Assembly (NCBI GenBank): GCA_001939145.1
Contig: LSRX01000069.1
Coordinates: 25,146-89,145, forward strand
Reading direction: 5' to 3'
Origin: Symbiodinium microadriaticum
Taxonomy: Eukaryota > Sar > Dinophyceae > Suessiales > Symbiodiniaceae
DNA length: 64,000 bases
Part shown: positions 63,098 to 64,000 of the stretch, piece by piece
Layout of the letters: each line of letters opens with the position of its first letter
Position numbering within the stretch: position 1 is the first letter of the stretch
Program-made: the position numbers and the translations under genes
Notes under the pieces: model-generated
Seen by the model: only the letters and a program-made list of their open reading frames with translations
Told to the model about the DNA's origin: nothing
Databases searched by the model: none

Positions 63098-63203
63098 TAC
63101 GGTCGATGATATAAATCCTGCAGTACCCATAATAAGAAATATACCACAATTCCCATAGTTTAGGGTCCTTAAAGGTAGTGCAGGATTCACATCATCAACA
63201 GTA
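63098..63203. mobile_element. MITE family 1, copy 4, opposite orientation
   Basis: 106 bp from TACGGTCGATGATATAAATC to CACATCATCAACAGTA; the middle reads CCCATAGTTTAGGGTCCTTA, the reverse complement of the other copies. Confidence 0.84.
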
Positions 63204-64000
63204 GTTTGAGATGCGGCCACGTACGTATTAGTTACAGTGAGAGCTCGAGGTGCCTGCCTTTGGACTCGCTCTCTGGCATCGGCGGGCCTTGCATGGAGTA
63301 TCCCGGCTGGTACAACGCACGAAAGAAGCGTAGAACAAGTGTGTGGTAGAGAGTTCCCATGCAGTCCGCTCGCAAAAAATCGGGACCTCAGAGGCTTTCC
63401 AACCAAGATAGTGATCTCATTCAATATTTATTCAAGAGAGGTAAGGTTGAGCGCTAGGGGCGTCGATGCAGGTGCTTGCCAACTCAGACTCCCGAACAAC
63501 GCACGCTGCCCCCATTGCCGCGAGAAGCAAAACCGCGACACACATGTATCACTTTCCCCCCTCGCCTTCGGCTTTCTTTTCCGTTTCGAAAGTTGTGTCC
63601 ATTCGTGTGACTTACTGTGCCCGATTATACTCAAGCGTACTTTTCGGTAAAGTTTCGGTTCCCTCTGGCCCGGGGTGCCCAATCATTCGCAGATGCACTC
63701 AGCCTGAAGACCCCGATGCCTGGATGTGGCCATCGCCGGAAATGTCGTTAGGGTTAAGGTTTATAGGGTTTAGGGGTTATGCGCATTCCCAACTTCTTCA
63801 GTGCAGCAACTGCTTCAGTGCAGCAGCGTCGAATCTTGCATTCTCTTTGCTAAACAGTCAGGGTCGCTTTTCTCGGCGGGTCCTTCTCAAAAGCGATGTC
63901 CTCCCCGAAGTAGACCCCCTCATACTAAACTAGAGGCTAGAGGCATCTCGACTCCAGAACTAAACCACTCAGACTTAGAGCATACCGAGGTGTGTGCGGC

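Larger units (their letters stand above)
48727..64000. other. repeat-rich region without a confident gene
   Basis: No open frame above about 230 codons and none with a domain I can name securely. It holds telomere-like arrays, family 1 and 2 inverted-repeat elements, microsatellites and one assembly join, listed separately. Several short stretches look like exons of spliced genes: 52738-52812 (M-R-I-R-V-C-A-V-N-C), 53937-54010 (five closely spaced Cys), 54949-55035 (S-W-A-N-A-H-V-A-R-L-A-E-K), 55871-55945 (T-L-H-C-T-I), 56086-56215 and 62271-62403. None could be joined into a gene by eye. Confidence 0.4.

Noticed and set aside
1..64000. tRNA, rRNA, CRISPR arrays and bacterial operon signals
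   Set aside because: None could be recognised on reading both strands. The repeats present are telomere-like, microsatellite, foldback or gene-duplication repeats.

Overview
The window looks like nuclear DNA of a dinoflagellate-type protist. That is an inference: it has many interstitial TTTAGGG/CCCTAAA (plant-type telomere) stretches, a one-directional tandem array of long intron-free genes, high repeat content, and no bacterial operon structure. No taxonomic marker gene (rRNA, tRNA, spliced-leader RNA) is visible, so the assignment is moderate in strength.

Layout. Positions 1-5841 hold no gene I can support. A single-exon gene at 5842-7665 encodes an iron-dependent alcohol dehydrogenase core framed at both ends by copies of one charged SRES-type repeat. 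Positions 7666-11302 are repeat-rich: a small inverted-repeat element, a pair of inverted telomere-like arrays, and a (CT)n tract.

The centre, 11303 to about 48726, is a head-to-tail array, all on the plus strand, of one unusual gene family. Each intact member is 1149-1352 residues: a HEAT-like alpha-solenoid of variable length (461-689 residues), then an ankyrin segment, then a domain with an ordered His...Cys pair (G-G-L-H-S-F ... S-N-C-H-H) that I read as a permuted papain-like/LRAT-like fold, then a Ser/Gly-rich linker, then a class 3 lipase domain with Ser (GHSLGG), Asp (DWDPVP) and His (YHSMEDY). Four copies look intact with complete catalytic residues (11303, 18410, 33753, 38680). A fifth (44389) is intact but has lost its normal stop codon. 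One (25009) has a +4 frameshift and an Asp-to-Gly change at the lipase acid. One (29254) is cut in two by an 11-nt deletion exactly between its two catalytic halves. One (about 15689-17491) is a heavily decayed pseudogene, and 3'-end fragments lie near 48461 and perhaps 43618. Most copies carry a conserved hairpin about 50 nt after the stop codon. Spacers between copies are themselves duplicated; two are 868 bp each and almost identical.

From 48727 to 64000 there is no confident gene. The stretch holds telomere-like arrays, three of the four copies of a 105-bp TA-flanked inverted-repeat element (the fourth is at 43731), a second such element shared with 7.9 kb, microsatellites, and scattered exon-like fragments. 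A single N at 58245 sits between two exact 50-bp copies and looks like an assembly join.

Taken together, the array encodes proteins pairing a rapidly changing solenoid with a fixed two-enzyme, lipid-directed C-terminus. A lipid-remodelling or sensor/effector role is a hypothesis only.
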